Assembly: GCA_002049455.2 (NCBI GenBank)
Contig: KV918885.1
Span: 124,001 to 188,000, forward strand
Origin: Porphyra umbilicalis
Taxonomy: Eukaryota; Rhodophyta; Bangiophyceae; Bangiales; Bangiaceae
DNA length: 64,000 bases
Direction of reading: 5' to 3'
Positions 21,529 to 31,856 of this stretch are shown in pieces. The notes under the pieces are model-generated. The model ran no database searches and had not been told where the DNA came from. It worked only from the letters and a program-made list of their open reading frames with translations. How positions within the stretch are numbered: the first letter of the stretch is position 1; every line of letters begins with the position of its first letter. A program made the position numbers and the translations under genes.

Positions 21529-22446
21529 TCACACCTCGTCCGCCCCCAAGTCGTCCGCCCCAAACTCGTCCACGACGGGAAAGTCGCCGACGGTCACGTT
21601 GCGGCCGCGCACGAGCCCCCCGTAGCCCGCCGCGCACGTCCACAGGCGCACCCCCCCCACGGCCCCATCGTTGCGCCCGACCGGCTCGTCATACTCAACG
21701 CCGACCCACCAGCCCGGGGGCACGCCCCCCCCCACGTCCTCCCCCACCCACCGCACCGTCCCGCGCTTGCCGCCGGGCGCCACCTCCACCCGCGCCCCGA
21801 CGGCGAGCGCGGCGGCTGGGGGCTCAAAGTCGGGCCCGCCCGCCCGCACCAGCCGCCGATCCCGCAGCGCGCGCGTTGCGGTCCAGCCGCCGCCGCCGTC
21901 GCCGCCGTCACCGTCGCCGCCGCCACCCCGACCGGCCGCCGCCTCGGCCGCCCGCATCCGCGCCTTGACCGACCGGTAGCTGTCGGGGCGCGCCGCGTAG
22001 GCGGCGTCGGACAAGACAAACCGCTCGTCGGCGGTCGGGGTGGCGTCGGCGGCCAAGCGGCCGCCGGCACTCGCCGACGCGGCGCCGTCCGCGTCCGTCA
22101 CGTGGAGCGTCCACCCGTCGGCGGGGCTGTGGTAGCCGAGCGGCACGCGGTCGTCGGTGAGGGGGATGGCGGCGGTGGCGGCGGCGGTGGCGGCGGCGCC
22201 CCCGCTGGGGATGAGGTGCAAGCCCATCGCGTCGGGCCGCGTGCCCGTCACCGTGTACAGGCGGTCGCGCAGGGCCGGCGGCGTGTCGTGGCGGGACAGG
22301 CGTAGCTCGGCAAACGTGCGGCCGGGCATGTTGGCGTGCGTCACATGGAGGCGCACGGTCGTTGCCGCCTGCGATTGGGCGTTGGTCGGTGCAGTGACGT
22401 AGGCGGCCACGTCGGCGAGGTTGGCGGGGGGGCGGTACGCCGCCAT
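21529..22446 (-). CDS. TBCB: tubulin-folding cofactor B (ubiquitin-like plus CAP-Gly)
   Basis: 305 residues from ATG 22446 (CACCATGGCGG context); human TBCB is about 244. Residues ~25-125 form the ubiquitin-like half (VRLHVTHANMPGRTFAELRL, GYHSPADGWTLHVTDADG). A linker contains the conserved YRSVKARM segment and an expanded Gly/Asp repeat. The CAP-Gly domain (~217-287) shows GARVEVAPGGKRGTVRWVGE, GWWVGVEYDEPVGRNDGAVG (the GKNDG signature as GRNDG) and YGGLVRGRNVTVGDFP. The acidic end GADEV resembles the terminal DEI/DEM motif of the family. TBCB binds alpha-tubulin and works with cofactor E in tubulin dimer assembly and turnover. One uninterrupted frame, with no C/G run longer than 9. It converges with the kinase gene. 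Confidence 0.92.
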   Translation of the reverse strand: MAAYRPPANLADVAAYVTAPTNAQSQAATTVRLHVTHANMPGRTFAELRLSRHDTPPALRDRLYTVTGTRPDAMGLHLIPSGGAAATAAATAAIPLTDDRVPLGYHSPADGWTLHVTDADGAASASAGGRLAADATPTADERFVLSDAAYAARPDSYRSVKARMRAAEAAAGRGGGGDGDGGDGGGGWTATRALRDRRLVRAGGPDFEPPAAALAVGARVEVAPGGKRGTVRWVGEDVGGGVPPGWWVGVEYDEPVGRNDGAVGGVRLWTCAAGYGGLVRGRNVTVGDFPVVDEFGADDLGADEV

Positions 22447-23375
22447 GGTGGGGGGGGGTGGGGGGAATGGACGGGGGTGAAGGGGGGAGCACGAAGAACG
22501 GGTCGCGGAACAAGGTGGAGAGGGGGGGGAAGAGAGAACCGGGCGGTAGCGGGTTGGCGACGCGGGCAGCAGAGGCAGACGTCGGGTGGTGGTCACAAAG
22601 GAGAGATGCGAGGGACGGTCACGCGATAGAAACAGAGGCAGCTGGTCCCATCGGAGCCAAGACACGAGAGACCGGTCGACAGCGCGGTGAGGGTGTGGAG
22701 GAGCCCCAAAATAAACGTGTCGACGAATGCGGGGGCGGTCCGAGAAAGCGTTTGAGCCAAAGAGTCACCAACAACAGGCGACCGATGGCAGTAAAGTCAA
22801 GGCGAGCCGGAATCGGACGACGTGATAGATTCGAAACGCACACAGTGACACTTCGGAAATGGACAAACGGCAAAGTTGACGGCCAGTCTAATAATCGGTT
22901 GCGTTCGATCGCTCGGTCACATCCTACGCAGTAGACTGTCTGTCCAGCAATCCAGCCACTTGATCGTCTTGCTGCCGCGGCTCCAGAGCCAATGGCTCAG
23001 CGGCTGCAGGCGTCGCCTCTGCGCCCCGCCGCCCTTGGTGCTCACCACCCTGCCCCGCGGTGCCCCCCAGCGGCCGTCACAGCGGGCAAGGCAGGGAGGA
23101 CGCTCCCCGCCCCCCCCTGCCTCGCCGCCCCTGCCTCGGTGGTGCTGCCTGCCGCACGTTCCGCCTCGACCATCGCCCCCACCCCTGTCACGCACATCAC
23201 CACTCTCTCCGCGGCTGGGTGCCGGCGCCTTTGCCGGCTGACCGGTCGGCGCGGACCCATCCCGCCGGCCGTGGTGGTCGTTTGCGCAGACAGCATCCGG
23301 CAGAGGCGCGCATGCATGGTGCGGCAGAGGCTCTCACCGTCGCTCTCCGTCGCCGCTGCGTAGGCGTTGTCTCCT
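22447..23375. other. intergenic, possible 5' part of the GH1 relic
   Basis: Up to 22960 there is nothing beyond short ORFs. From ATG 22992 a 123-residue plus frame (MAQRLQASPLRPAALG start, Ala/Pro/Arg-rich) could be the old leader of the beta-glucosidase relic that follows, but no motif supports this. Confidence 0.35.
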
Positions 23376-24945
23376 ATGTGTGCCGGTGATCGGCCGACAA
23401 GTGGTCCGCCGTCGTCGTCCGGCGTCGCCGACGCGTGCGCCGCGGTGGCCGGCGGCGTCGACGTACGCACGCAGCCGGCCTCCCAGCTCTCCATAGAGTT
23501 TGTGACTGCGGTGGCGCGCGAAGGGGAGGTGACGACGCCGCCGTCGGCGGGCGGCGGGTTGGTTACGGCTTTTCCGCTCGGCTTCCGCTGGGGCACAGCC
23601 ACCGCCGCCCACCGTATTGAGGGAGGCACGATCGACGGCGGCCACGGCCCGAAAGTCTGTGGCACATTCTACCAATCGTATGGAAATTCGGCCAATGAAG
23701 ACACGAGGGACGTGGCTACTGACCTCTACCACCAGCGGACGGCAGCGCACGACACTTTTTCTGACCTCGGCCTCTGCTTGCATCGCTTTTCCAGCTCGTG
23801 GCCGCGCCTCTTCGACGCCGACCAGGCGATGGGCGGGGCGCGAACCGCTGGCATTGCCATTCACAAAACTCTCATCGACGGGCTACCTGGCCCGCCTCAT
23901 CACCCCACTTGGCACGCACTACCACTAGGACCTGCCATATGCGCTAGGACATGGGGTGACTGGGGAGCGGACCCGCCTCATCAGCGCCTATCACCACCCT
24001 GCGCGGGCGTGCTTTGATGACTCCGGCGACAACATGCGCATGTGCGCGACGTTGAACAAGAATGGGATCGCTGCCGTCCTCGGCTGCGCGACTGAGGAGC
24101 ACGCGCCCGGGCGCACGACCTTTCTTGGTACCGAGCCATAAGAAGCCGCGCATGTGATGCTGCTCGCGCACTTCCGCGCCGTGACCGTTTACAATGACGC
24201 CTTGCGTGGTGACCAAAGCGAGCTATCGGCATGGCGTTTATCTCGGACTAGGTGGTCCTTGTCGGCGCGGCAGCCGCGGATGACGTGGCCGCCGCTCGCC
24301 TCGCGCTGACGTGCAACCTCAATTGCATCCCGCACCCCATCTGTGCAGCGGGGGTTCTACCCGCCCGCCCTGCGAGATGCGCTCAGAGACCGCCTGCCGG
24401 CGCTTTCGGAGGCCGAGGCGGAGGGGCTTGTCACCTCCCCAGACGTTTTTGGCTGAAAACCACTATTTGACATGTCGCGTGAGAGTGTTGGCGGCAGCGA
24501 CGAGCTCGGTGCGGGCTCCCCCGACCATATTTTTGACGAGGGCGCGGCGGCAGCCCCCGACCCGGCTTATCCGACGACCGTTATGGCGTTTCCAGTTGTC
24601 CCCGACGAAAGTTGCGAGGTCTTCGCTCACATGCACCACACGTACCGCACATGGGGCGGCTTTTTGGTTACGGAGAATGACTTCGCCGGCGCCGAGGAAG
24701 ACGCGGCCCAGGCGGCAGTCGAAGCGGGCAGCAGCGCCGCGGCGGAGCGCGTGCAAAACCACAGTCAGTGCTTCAGAGCGATGGCCGAGGCGGCCGCTGC
24801 GGGCGCCGACGTGCCTAGCTACTGCTTGTGGAGCGCGATGGATGACACGCGTAGCCTCTGTGCGGTGTTGTCGAGAACATGAGGGATACAGGGGCATGTA
24901 TGAGGCTAAGGCACGTTCCAAGGTTTCTTCGGCCCACGTGGCGCT
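23376..24945 (+). pseudogene. GH1 family beta-glucosidase pseudogene
   Basis: GH1 blocks appear in order. They are FPLGFRWGTATAAHRIEGG (from 23571), DVATDLYHQ, DLGLCLHRFSSSWPRLFD, GIAIHKTLIDGL, LITPLGTHYH followed by TAG where the family has Trp, ATLNKNGIAAVLG (the acid/base block TLNEP has lost its Glu), HAPGRTTFLGTEP then TAA, MLLAHFRAVTVYNDAL, LPALSEAEAEGLVTSPDVFG then TGA before NHY, and GGFLVTENDFAGAEED (nucleophile Glu kept) with CLWSAMDDT near the end. At least three nonsense codons and two or more frame changes, none at long homopolymers. The gene once hydrolysed beta-glucosides; it cannot now. Age looks moderate, since most text is still aligned. Confidence 0.85.
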
Positions 24946-25259
24946 CATGTGACAGGCGTGGAAAGCCCGGTGGGAGCTGGACTCCTGTCCATTGACCAGA
25001 AATGACTTATGTATCCATGCTCTTCTCAAAATACCATCGAACTTGCTTTTGAGATGAATGGTGACTTGATGTCCGATGGAATCGCTGTCGGCTGTGCGAT
25101 CCGATCCATACTGGTCAGCGTCACGCCATGGCGGCGGCAAGACCACGGATTCTTCTGTGTACCAGCAGGCAGCATTTATGAACAACATTGCGACAGCTGT
25201 GCGCTTGCGCCGGGGTGTGTTGTCCAGACCTTTGGTAAATGAGCCGACTAGTCCCTTTC
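24946..25259. other. intergenic, no gene seen
   Basis: Low-complexity-free DNA of lower GC with no recognisable domain. Confidence 0.5.
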
Positions 25260-25860
25260 ACCCTCCCCCCCATCCCCACGGCGGCCACCCGCTCCGCCAC
25301 CGCCGCCAGGAAAAAGAACGGCAGGTGCCAGGCGCGCGGCACTACCCATCTCCAACACAAGGCGCAGCCGGTCCTCGACAGTGCGGATGATCTCGGGGTC
25401 GGCACACGCGTTCTTAAGGTTCTTGAGCGTGGCACTCGGATGCCACGCACTCGGATGCGTCGGCGTGCTTCTTCGTCGCGGCAGCCATGTCGGCCGAGTT
25501 CTGCACGAGGGAGTCAGAGGCTGGGTCAACTAGCCGCTGCTTCTTGCGGCCTGAGGGAGTGTGTCGTGTCCCCATCTGCAGACACGACGCGGCGTTCTCC
25601 TCCACCCCGCCCACGCCGATGTCCAGGTTAATGAGCTGCAACACCATGTAATGGCTGCGAAGGACGATGTATATGTAGTCCAGGATTGTGTTGCCCTCGG
25701 AGTACGTCGACCACCGCGCCGGGTTGTGCTGCCCGGACGTGCCAAAGGGTTTCCAGGTGTCTCAGAAAAAGGCGCAGACCTGTTGAATCAGTACGAACAA
25801 AAGAAGGCGGGCAGCACCACAAAGTGGAAGGACACACAGCTACAATTCAGTTGGCCGCAC
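25260..25860 (-). pseudogene. relic of a Harbinger-type accessory (Myb/SANT-like) gene
   Basis: On the minus strand the text SGQHNPARWSTYSEGNTILD, YIYIVLRSHYMVLQLINLD, PSGRKKQRLVDPASDSLVQN and SATLKNLKNACADPEIIRTV is protein-like. It follows the layout of the accessory gene at 53.6-54.95 kb (SGKLEGGVFKDLINGKHQLV and a final helix near MRAHCETQLEQLMEAS). A duplicated 12-mer GCACTCGGATGC (about 25431-25458) coincides with the frame change between the two halves. I infer a fossil of a transposon's DNA-binding partner protein. No transposase lies beside it. Confidence 0.35.
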
Positions 25861-28452
25861 CCACAGAGAGGTACTTGCAGCCGAAGGTCGCACAGAGCGA
25901 ACACTTCATAACCGCGGCAGTGCATGTCGCGACAACATTCACTGACGGGACGGCACGATACGAGACACGGGCAGCGTACAGTGTGGCTGCTGGCAAACGG
26001 GGATCAAACAAGCTGCCCGCAGCGTCGGTGAGAGGGGTGCACAAGGAGCTACAGTTGAGCAAGCTGCTCCCGCTGCTCTCCCCAGTGCCAATGACCGAGA
26101 CGCGACAGCGTGCGAACGACGCCACGCAAATGCTAGCCACTAAGAGGTGCGGGAAGCGAGAGAGTCGGCGCAGAGCATCACGCTACGGCGGACAGCTCGG
26201 CGCGCACTGCTGTCAACGTAGATAGCTACGCGGACCGGGTCCAAAAGTCTGACGCTGACGCGTGAAACGCTTAAGAATTTCGAAAATGGCGAATCCTCAG
26301 TGCCGCCGGCGGACAAAGCGGTCACACACCTGGACGTGACACAGTCGAGGCCGCCCCTGTGAAGTCCAGTGGGGGCCCCTACCGGACTGGGAACGTCTCG
26401 AAACGGACGTCTCTGAATGCCCAGACGCCTCAACGTGGCGCTCTTGGTGGACCTGCTACCAGCGGCGCCCTCGTCGCAGCCCTGCGCCGCTGCAAGCAAG
26501 TTATGGAGGAGATGCACCCAACCGTGTGTGACGACTGCGTGGACGCCAATGCCGCTTTCGCACGAGACTTGGTGGTTGACGTCGGGAAGCAACGACATGA
26601 CAGTGCGCTCTTTGCCAAGGACGCCACATTAGGCCGTGCATTGACCGCGGGCTAGTTCTGCTGAGACCTTCGCAATAGCGACCGTCGGAAGTTCAGATCC
26701 GATATCAAGGCTGACGTTTAGGTGCACGAGAGGGCGCGCCGCCAGCAACAGCGCCTGCCAGAACAGTTCAGAATCGGGGGCGAGAAGCGTCAGACAGGCA
26801 GGTTGTTCTCTACCTGCCGCCAGTGAGCACACGGGACAGTGTGTTGGAAGCCTCGCTTCGAGGCTCTCGGTGTGATATTAGCGACAACGATCGAACGGCA
26901 AGCCATACTGGCACGGAAGAGGCGTGATGGCCGTTCAAAGAAAAACATCATGCGCGACAGGGTACAAAGTCAAATCGTGACGGCGGTTGTCGAGGTGAGT
27001 GAGACGGGGGCGCCGAGCGCGGGCTACAGGAGACCGCGAGACAAGCTGAAACTCGGACGTCGATCGCGTGCCCCCACCTCTTAACATTCACAGTTTGGGC
27101 AGGGCGGCTGATTGCGAAAGCCTGTCTCGTTCTACGAAGGGATGATTGGGCGGGGAAGCCCCTTTCATCCCCCGTCCCGCTCCTGAGGGCCATCAGGGTA
27201 GGGTTTCTTGGGAAAGAAGGCCTTGCGCAATCACGCTAACCACAAGTGACGGTTAAGAAGCGCACCATGGCTTGCCGCCATCAGGCGCTTTTATGATTAC
27301 GTTCCGACGGTCGTACTGCTGCCGCCCTCTAAGCTTGATACAAGCCTTGGACGTACGCGCTCCTTGGAGTACGCTGGTGTGTGGAGGTAAGGTGGTGAGT
27401 GCAGCACATTGTGTGCCATATGGCGACTTGCTTGGGGTGGATCGTTCCTGAGCGTCGGTGAGTGGTCGTCGGTACCGCGACGGTGCCGTACTTTGTCCGT
27501 TCTTTTTAATCTCGTACAAAACTTCATGCACTACCGGCGCGCTTCCCTGCTTCTTCCGCGTGCTCCTCAGATCTTGTGATTGAATACATGTTGTGGTGTT
27601 TACTTATGTTTTGGTCCATTTCCTCCTGTCCAGAGATGCCAACGTTTTTTTTTTGGTTTTCAGCTTTGTGGAACAGACAGTGGGCACGCCGGACGTTCCC
27701 GCCGTAGAACCGAAGAAGAAGAGTTGCGCTCTTTGCCGAGGCCCAGTACACGATGGCCGTTTCTCATCGGCTCATTATGAGTACCTCTCTCCTATTCTGT
27801 TCGCTCAACTGGCAAACAAGCATTTTCTTTTCAGTCTGTTGGCTTAGCACTGCTGAATGGTTCTTCTTCCTAGGTATATTTCTGTCAGTATCCACTCATT
27901 AATTTGGGCTGACCATGCCCACTTCCCACAGATGCAGTAGTATCGGCTCCATGCTCACAAACTGTGTGGTGTTATCGGCCAACTATACGTGGGATGAAAC
28001 ACGAACAGTCAGCGACAGGGACGCTGCTTTTATTGGTGCTGGAGACAAGTGCGTGTGCAGGCAGTGACGACCGCCAGTGCGACGCGAGTTTTGTGAGCAC
28101 TCTTCACAGTTTGAAGTGTGTTGGTATAAGTGCACAGATATTTCTGAGGAGTGTGAGCAGTGCGCGATGGGAGTGTGCATGACATTTCGGCAGTGCTGTC
28201 ACTTCGACTTCAGCAGGGCAGGCGGTCCCTCTATTTGACTGTGTGCTTTCATAATTAACTTTGTTTGCAGCTATGCGCACCGCCACTCTCCCGCCCATCG
28301 TTTGTTGTTCAAAATTAAGTCAGATCAACAGGCCGCTTTTGGCTGTTGCAGACTTGTTAGTGCGATCCTGGTGTGAAATTCTCGCCACCCTGTAACGTTC
28401 GCGTCAGGCACTTGTCGTCTGGTTCTATTTGTCTTCGAGAGAGTTGTCAGTA
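25861..28452. other. low-GC intergenic DNA, no gene supported
   Basis: About 2.6 kb. One plus frame, 26359-26655, reads KQVMEEMHPTVCDDCVDANA with AFARDLVVDVGKQRHDSALF and looks more protein-like than its surroundings, but it lacks an ATG start and a family; it may be another transposon-accessory relic. The rest (26660-28450) shows only short ORFs. Confidence 0.35.
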
Positions 28453-29806
28453 CAGTACGTACCCAATATTGTTTGTCCACCTGGAAATGCCAATTCCAGG
28501 CCTCTTTCGATCACCGCGGAGATCCAAAAAGCGGCCTCAGCGGCCCTGATCTGCCGCATTCTGGTGACTTGGGCGCAGGGCGGGTATCTGAGGTCCTATA
28601 AAGAAGTGCCCCCTGCTCTTCACCAGTCCATCTAAACACCCCAAAACCATCATGGCGGGACACAAAAGGACCCCCCTCACCCCCCAACAAGTCGGCGCGA
28701 TCACGGTGATGGTTGGGAACCAGAATTCCAACCGGAACATCGCCACCTCCCTCGGCCTGAAGAAAAGCACGGTCGCCTATGCGGCTGCTACTGCTCGTCG
28801 GTCTGGTGGACCTGCCCAGAACGAGACCAGGGGCCGTCCCAAGCTCTTGAGCGAACGCGAGCTGCGGGGGCTGCGTCGGGTGGTACAGGACAACCCGTTA
28901 GCTTCAATGGCGGAAATTGCCGAAACGGTCAACGCCGAGTGGGCCAAGACTGTTGGGGGGCCCGCCAGCCGCCCAGTGTCTGTCAAAACACTGCGCAGGG
29001 CGGTCAAGGGCCTTGGACTGGCGTTGCGCGCTCCCGCCAAAAAACCTTTTGTGTCGGATGTGAACAAGGAAAAGCGCCTGAAGTGGGGCAAGAAGCACGA
29101 TTCGTGGACCTACCACTGGGCTTTCGTGTTCTTCTCGGACAAGAGATCCTTCCTGGTCCGTCAGCCGCAAGCGTGGCGGGTCTGGCGGCAGTCGGGGGGG
29201 CGGTACGAGTCGGCCAACCTACGGCCGACGTTCAAGAGCGGCCGCGAAAGCGTTATGGTGTGGGGGGGCTTCTCATCAATGGTTCGCACGCCCTTGTTCC
29301 GGATAGAGGGGTCTATGAACGCCCAGTCCTGCACCCAGCTATTGGAGACGCAGGTGTTTCATTATCTTTGTGCTAACTTCGGCTCCCCCGACGGGGCCTG
29401 GTTTCAAGAAGACCTGACGCCCTGCCACACCGCCAATAAGTGCAAGGCGGCCAAGCAGGCACTTGGACTCAAGGTGTTTCCCTGGGTGGGTCAAAGTCCC
29501 GACCTAAACCCAATCGAGAACGCTTGGGCGGAGCTGGAGCGCCGCCTGCGGGCGCTCCCGACGGCCCCCAAGACCAAGGATGACCTGTTTGCCGCGCTAC
29601 AGGACGAGTGGGCAGCCATTTCTGGCGCCTGTTTTAAGGCCCTCGTTGAGAGCATGCCCCGTCGTGTGCGCGCGGTCGTGGCGGCACGCGGTGCCAGCAC
29701 CAAGTACTGATGCGTTTCTAGCAGTGCCAGTGGATGATGTGATCTGACCAAAATAGTTTTCAAAAAATATGGATCAAGGTGGACAAGTAATATTGGGTAC
29801 GTACTG
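28453..29806 (+). mobile_element. Tc1/mariner transposon, apparently complete (1,354 bp)
   Basis: The left TIR starts at 28453 with CAGTACGTACCCAATATTGT; the right TIR ends at 29806 as its complement. The two match over 29 bases with two differences. The left flank is TA (28451-28452), as expected for this superfamily. The right flank is GA, so the target duplication is mutated or the border is a little off. One intact transposase ORF fills the interior. It looks young and possibly competent. Confidence 0.85.
28652..29710 (+). CDS. Tc1/mariner-family transposase (DD34E)
   Basis: 352 residues from ATG 28652, uninterrupted. The N-terminal paired-type helix-turn-helix is residues ~9-50 (LTPQQVGAITVMVGNQNSN), then a GRPK AT-hook-like linker (61-64) and a second HTH (~66-122). 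The catalytic domain has Asp163 in FVFFSDKRSF, Asp254 in WFQEDLTPCHTA and Glu289 in SPDLNPIENAWAELE. There are 34 residues between the last two acids, the Tc1 spacing. The usual QQDNAPCHTA block reads QEDLTPCHTA here; the catalytic Asp is kept. It cuts and pastes the surrounding element at TA sites in the nucleus. No sign of decay. Confidence 0.93.
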   Translation: MAGHKRTPLTPQQVGAITVMVGNQNSNRNIATSLGLKKSTVAYAAATARRSGGPAQNETRGRPKLLSERELRGLRRVVQDNPLASMAEIAETVNAEWAKTVGGPASRPVSVKTLRRAVKGLGLALRAPAKKPFVSDVNKEKRLKWGKKHDSWTYHWAFVFFSDKRSFLVRQPQAWRVWRQSGGRYESANLRPTFKSGRESVMVWGGFSSMVRTPLFRIEGSMNAQSCTQLLETQVFHYLCANFGSPDGAWFQEDLTPCHTANKCKAAKQALGLKVFPWVGQSPDLNPIENAWAELERRLRALPTAPKTKDDLFAALQDEWAAISGACFKALVESMPRRVRAVVAARGASTKY

Positions 29807-29849
29807 GACATTATTGAGCCAATGCTCCAGCTTCATCATACACGATTCG

Positions 29850-30260
29850 TTCTTTCTTCTTCACTGTCTTCGAATGCGCGCTGCTTCGCACATTCCGCGT
29901 CCACAGTGTCTTCTACTTTATGCAAATCATCCTCGCGTGCCAACCAGCTCTCCATGCCCAACCTTCTTCTCCGACACATCACCCTCGCCAGAGCCTTTTT
30001 GTGCAATTCTTCAGGTGCTCATCGTACCCAGGATTCGGTCGACGCCCTCGGCCACGGAGCGAGATGTGGCCATGACTAGGGGCCAAATGCAGGCGTTGGC
30101 ACAGCAATAGGCTACTGTCGCAGGAGCCACCGCGTCCCACTCTTCCAGAATTTGCTTAGCCACACCTTGCAGATGCGCCGCAACACCGTCCCGTACACCC
30201 AGAACGGGGTGCAGAGGTGTCGTTGGGCTTCTCCCGCCGAGATAGTGCCTCGCCACTTAT
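29850..30260 (-). pseudogene. pogo/Tigger-like transposase relic (C-terminal part)
   Basis: The minus-strand text ILEEWDAVAPATVAYCCANA CIWPLVM matches the pogo-type end block (Trp, then Val, then a Thr-Val/Ile helix and Cys), as in the better kept copy at 59.3 kb (EEWEKVIPTTILHCWIKS). Further upstream (to about 30360) KLDPGIQTKF recalls the QPLDQGIIQTFK block. It is strongly degraded, with frame changes between the pieces. Assignment is by resemblance only. Confidence 0.35.
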
Positions 30261-30611
30261 CTGGGGGGGGTGCGGGGTTGGGGAGCACTGCGGCTCGACG
30301 CAAAATTTGGTCTGGATGCCAGGGTCAAGTTTGCAGCCGTTGGTTCCAGCAGGTTGTCCACCACGGGCGGGGTTTAGGTGGGTGCTGCGGCACCTGGGGC
30401 GGCCGGCGGCGCCATTGCCGGCAGAAGACCCGGTAGAATTGGCGTCAGAGCGGATCGTCTTGCCGCAGCGCAGGGCGCACTGGGATGGTTCAGCATGCGT
30501 CGAACGCTTTTTTGAGGGCAACACAGGCCAGACGGGCTCCTCTTCAAGTTGGGATACTTGCATGTGACTTCCTTGCAGACCAGCCTCGTTTTCCGAGTGT
30601 TGCACGATATT

Positions 30612-30768
30612 GCAGTCTCCCCAATTTTGGCCGATCCCGACAAGAACAACTGTGCAGAATAGATGCACGACAGCCATCCATTCGGTCGGATAAGACCTCT
30701 CGACCAATCAGAAGTTGTGCGGACTGTAGGTTGTTCTTGTCCGGATCGGCCAGAATCGGGAAGACTGC
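30612..30768. repeat. foldback: 39-bp inverted repeat around a 79-bp spacer
   Basis: The left arm 30612-30650 (starts GCAGTCTCCCCAATTTTGGC) and right arm 30730-30768 are reverse complements with five mismatches. It is a short MITE or hairpin with no coding capacity. Confidence 0.6.
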
Positions 30769-31856
30769 GATAGAACGAGAATTAGATTGTGATGCCTGTC
30801 GTCCTTCTTACTGTAATTCATGTTTCGGCGAGAGAATGCCTCTCGGCCTCACGGCCTCGGGGCTCCGAATCTTTCGCTTTGGGATGGGAGGCGCCTCGTG
30901 GCGGCACTGGCGCGGCCAGCACGTCCTCCCGACGTGCCGCCGTTCGATAGACCAATCACGTGCGACAACGGAGCTGCGTCTGTCGGGGGCGTGCAACTTT
31001 GCGTTGACCGCGGCGGCAGCGAGTGGGGGAGGGCAGCCCCTGCCCGCCCCTGTGTGGCTGCAATGGCCCTCCATGCGGCATGGCGGCGGGCGTGCCCAGC
31101 AGGTTTCGTCCCGCCTGGCGTTTCGGTGCTCCCAGGGCCTCTGTAAGAGGGGGGGGGTGCCTGGAGAGCTTGTTTTGCCTGGTGGGCCAGGGCAGTGCAC
31201 ACGCATTGTGTGCCCATATTAGGTCGACTTGCACCAGTCAGCGGGGAGGTGGTCGCCTGCGCTGGAGTTGCGAAGCTTGCAACGCGATTTTTGGGCCTTC
31301 TCGCCGGGTATCCACCATCGCGACTACTTGCGGCGAGCGCGACACCGACGGCGGGCGCACATCGACGGGACGTGCGTGTCTACGTGCGTGCTTATCGTGG
31401 ACCTGGACGACCGATCTGCCCCCGACAACGCATGCATCACTCGTGTACTCGCCGCCGGTGTGAGGACGACGCCAGGGGGGAAGGGACCTGACTCGGGGGA
31501 ACCAAGCCGTAAGAGCGGAGGCGCGAGTCGCCCCACCTAGGCACGGGTGGGGTTGAGTATTCTTAAGACTCAGACCGTCCAGGGTGGGCTTTCTCCGGTC
31601 CGCGTCTTACCAACGCGTCACAGGACCGCGGCTTGGCGGCCCAAGAGAAAGTGCTCCATACGTCGCTTGACACGGTGCCCCTGAGTGACAACCCCTTCTC
31701 TCCTTTGTCTCCTCCACTGGCAGCGGTTGCGGGTGGTGCTCGTGCTGAAGGGCAAGGGTGGTCCGTTTTTCTCGGTGCTGACGTGCCCTGTTGTGACGTT
31801 GTGACTGACCGACGGTGCCAACGCTGTTTGACTTTCGTCTGCCGCCGACGGTCGGC
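30769..31856. other. no recognisable gene; contains the candidate left end of Harbinger element 1
   Basis: Medium GC, several overlapping ORFs without domains. A G-rich stretch at 31147 (TAA then GAGGGGGGGGGTG) resembles the complement of 35204 and may be the element's left terminus. Confidence 0.35.

Noticed and set aside
19016-21625. Kinase frame extended to 21625
   Set aside because: Past about 20600 the frame crosses several G runs and loses any protein-like text; a stop at 20619 is reached if one run is one base short, as elsewhere.
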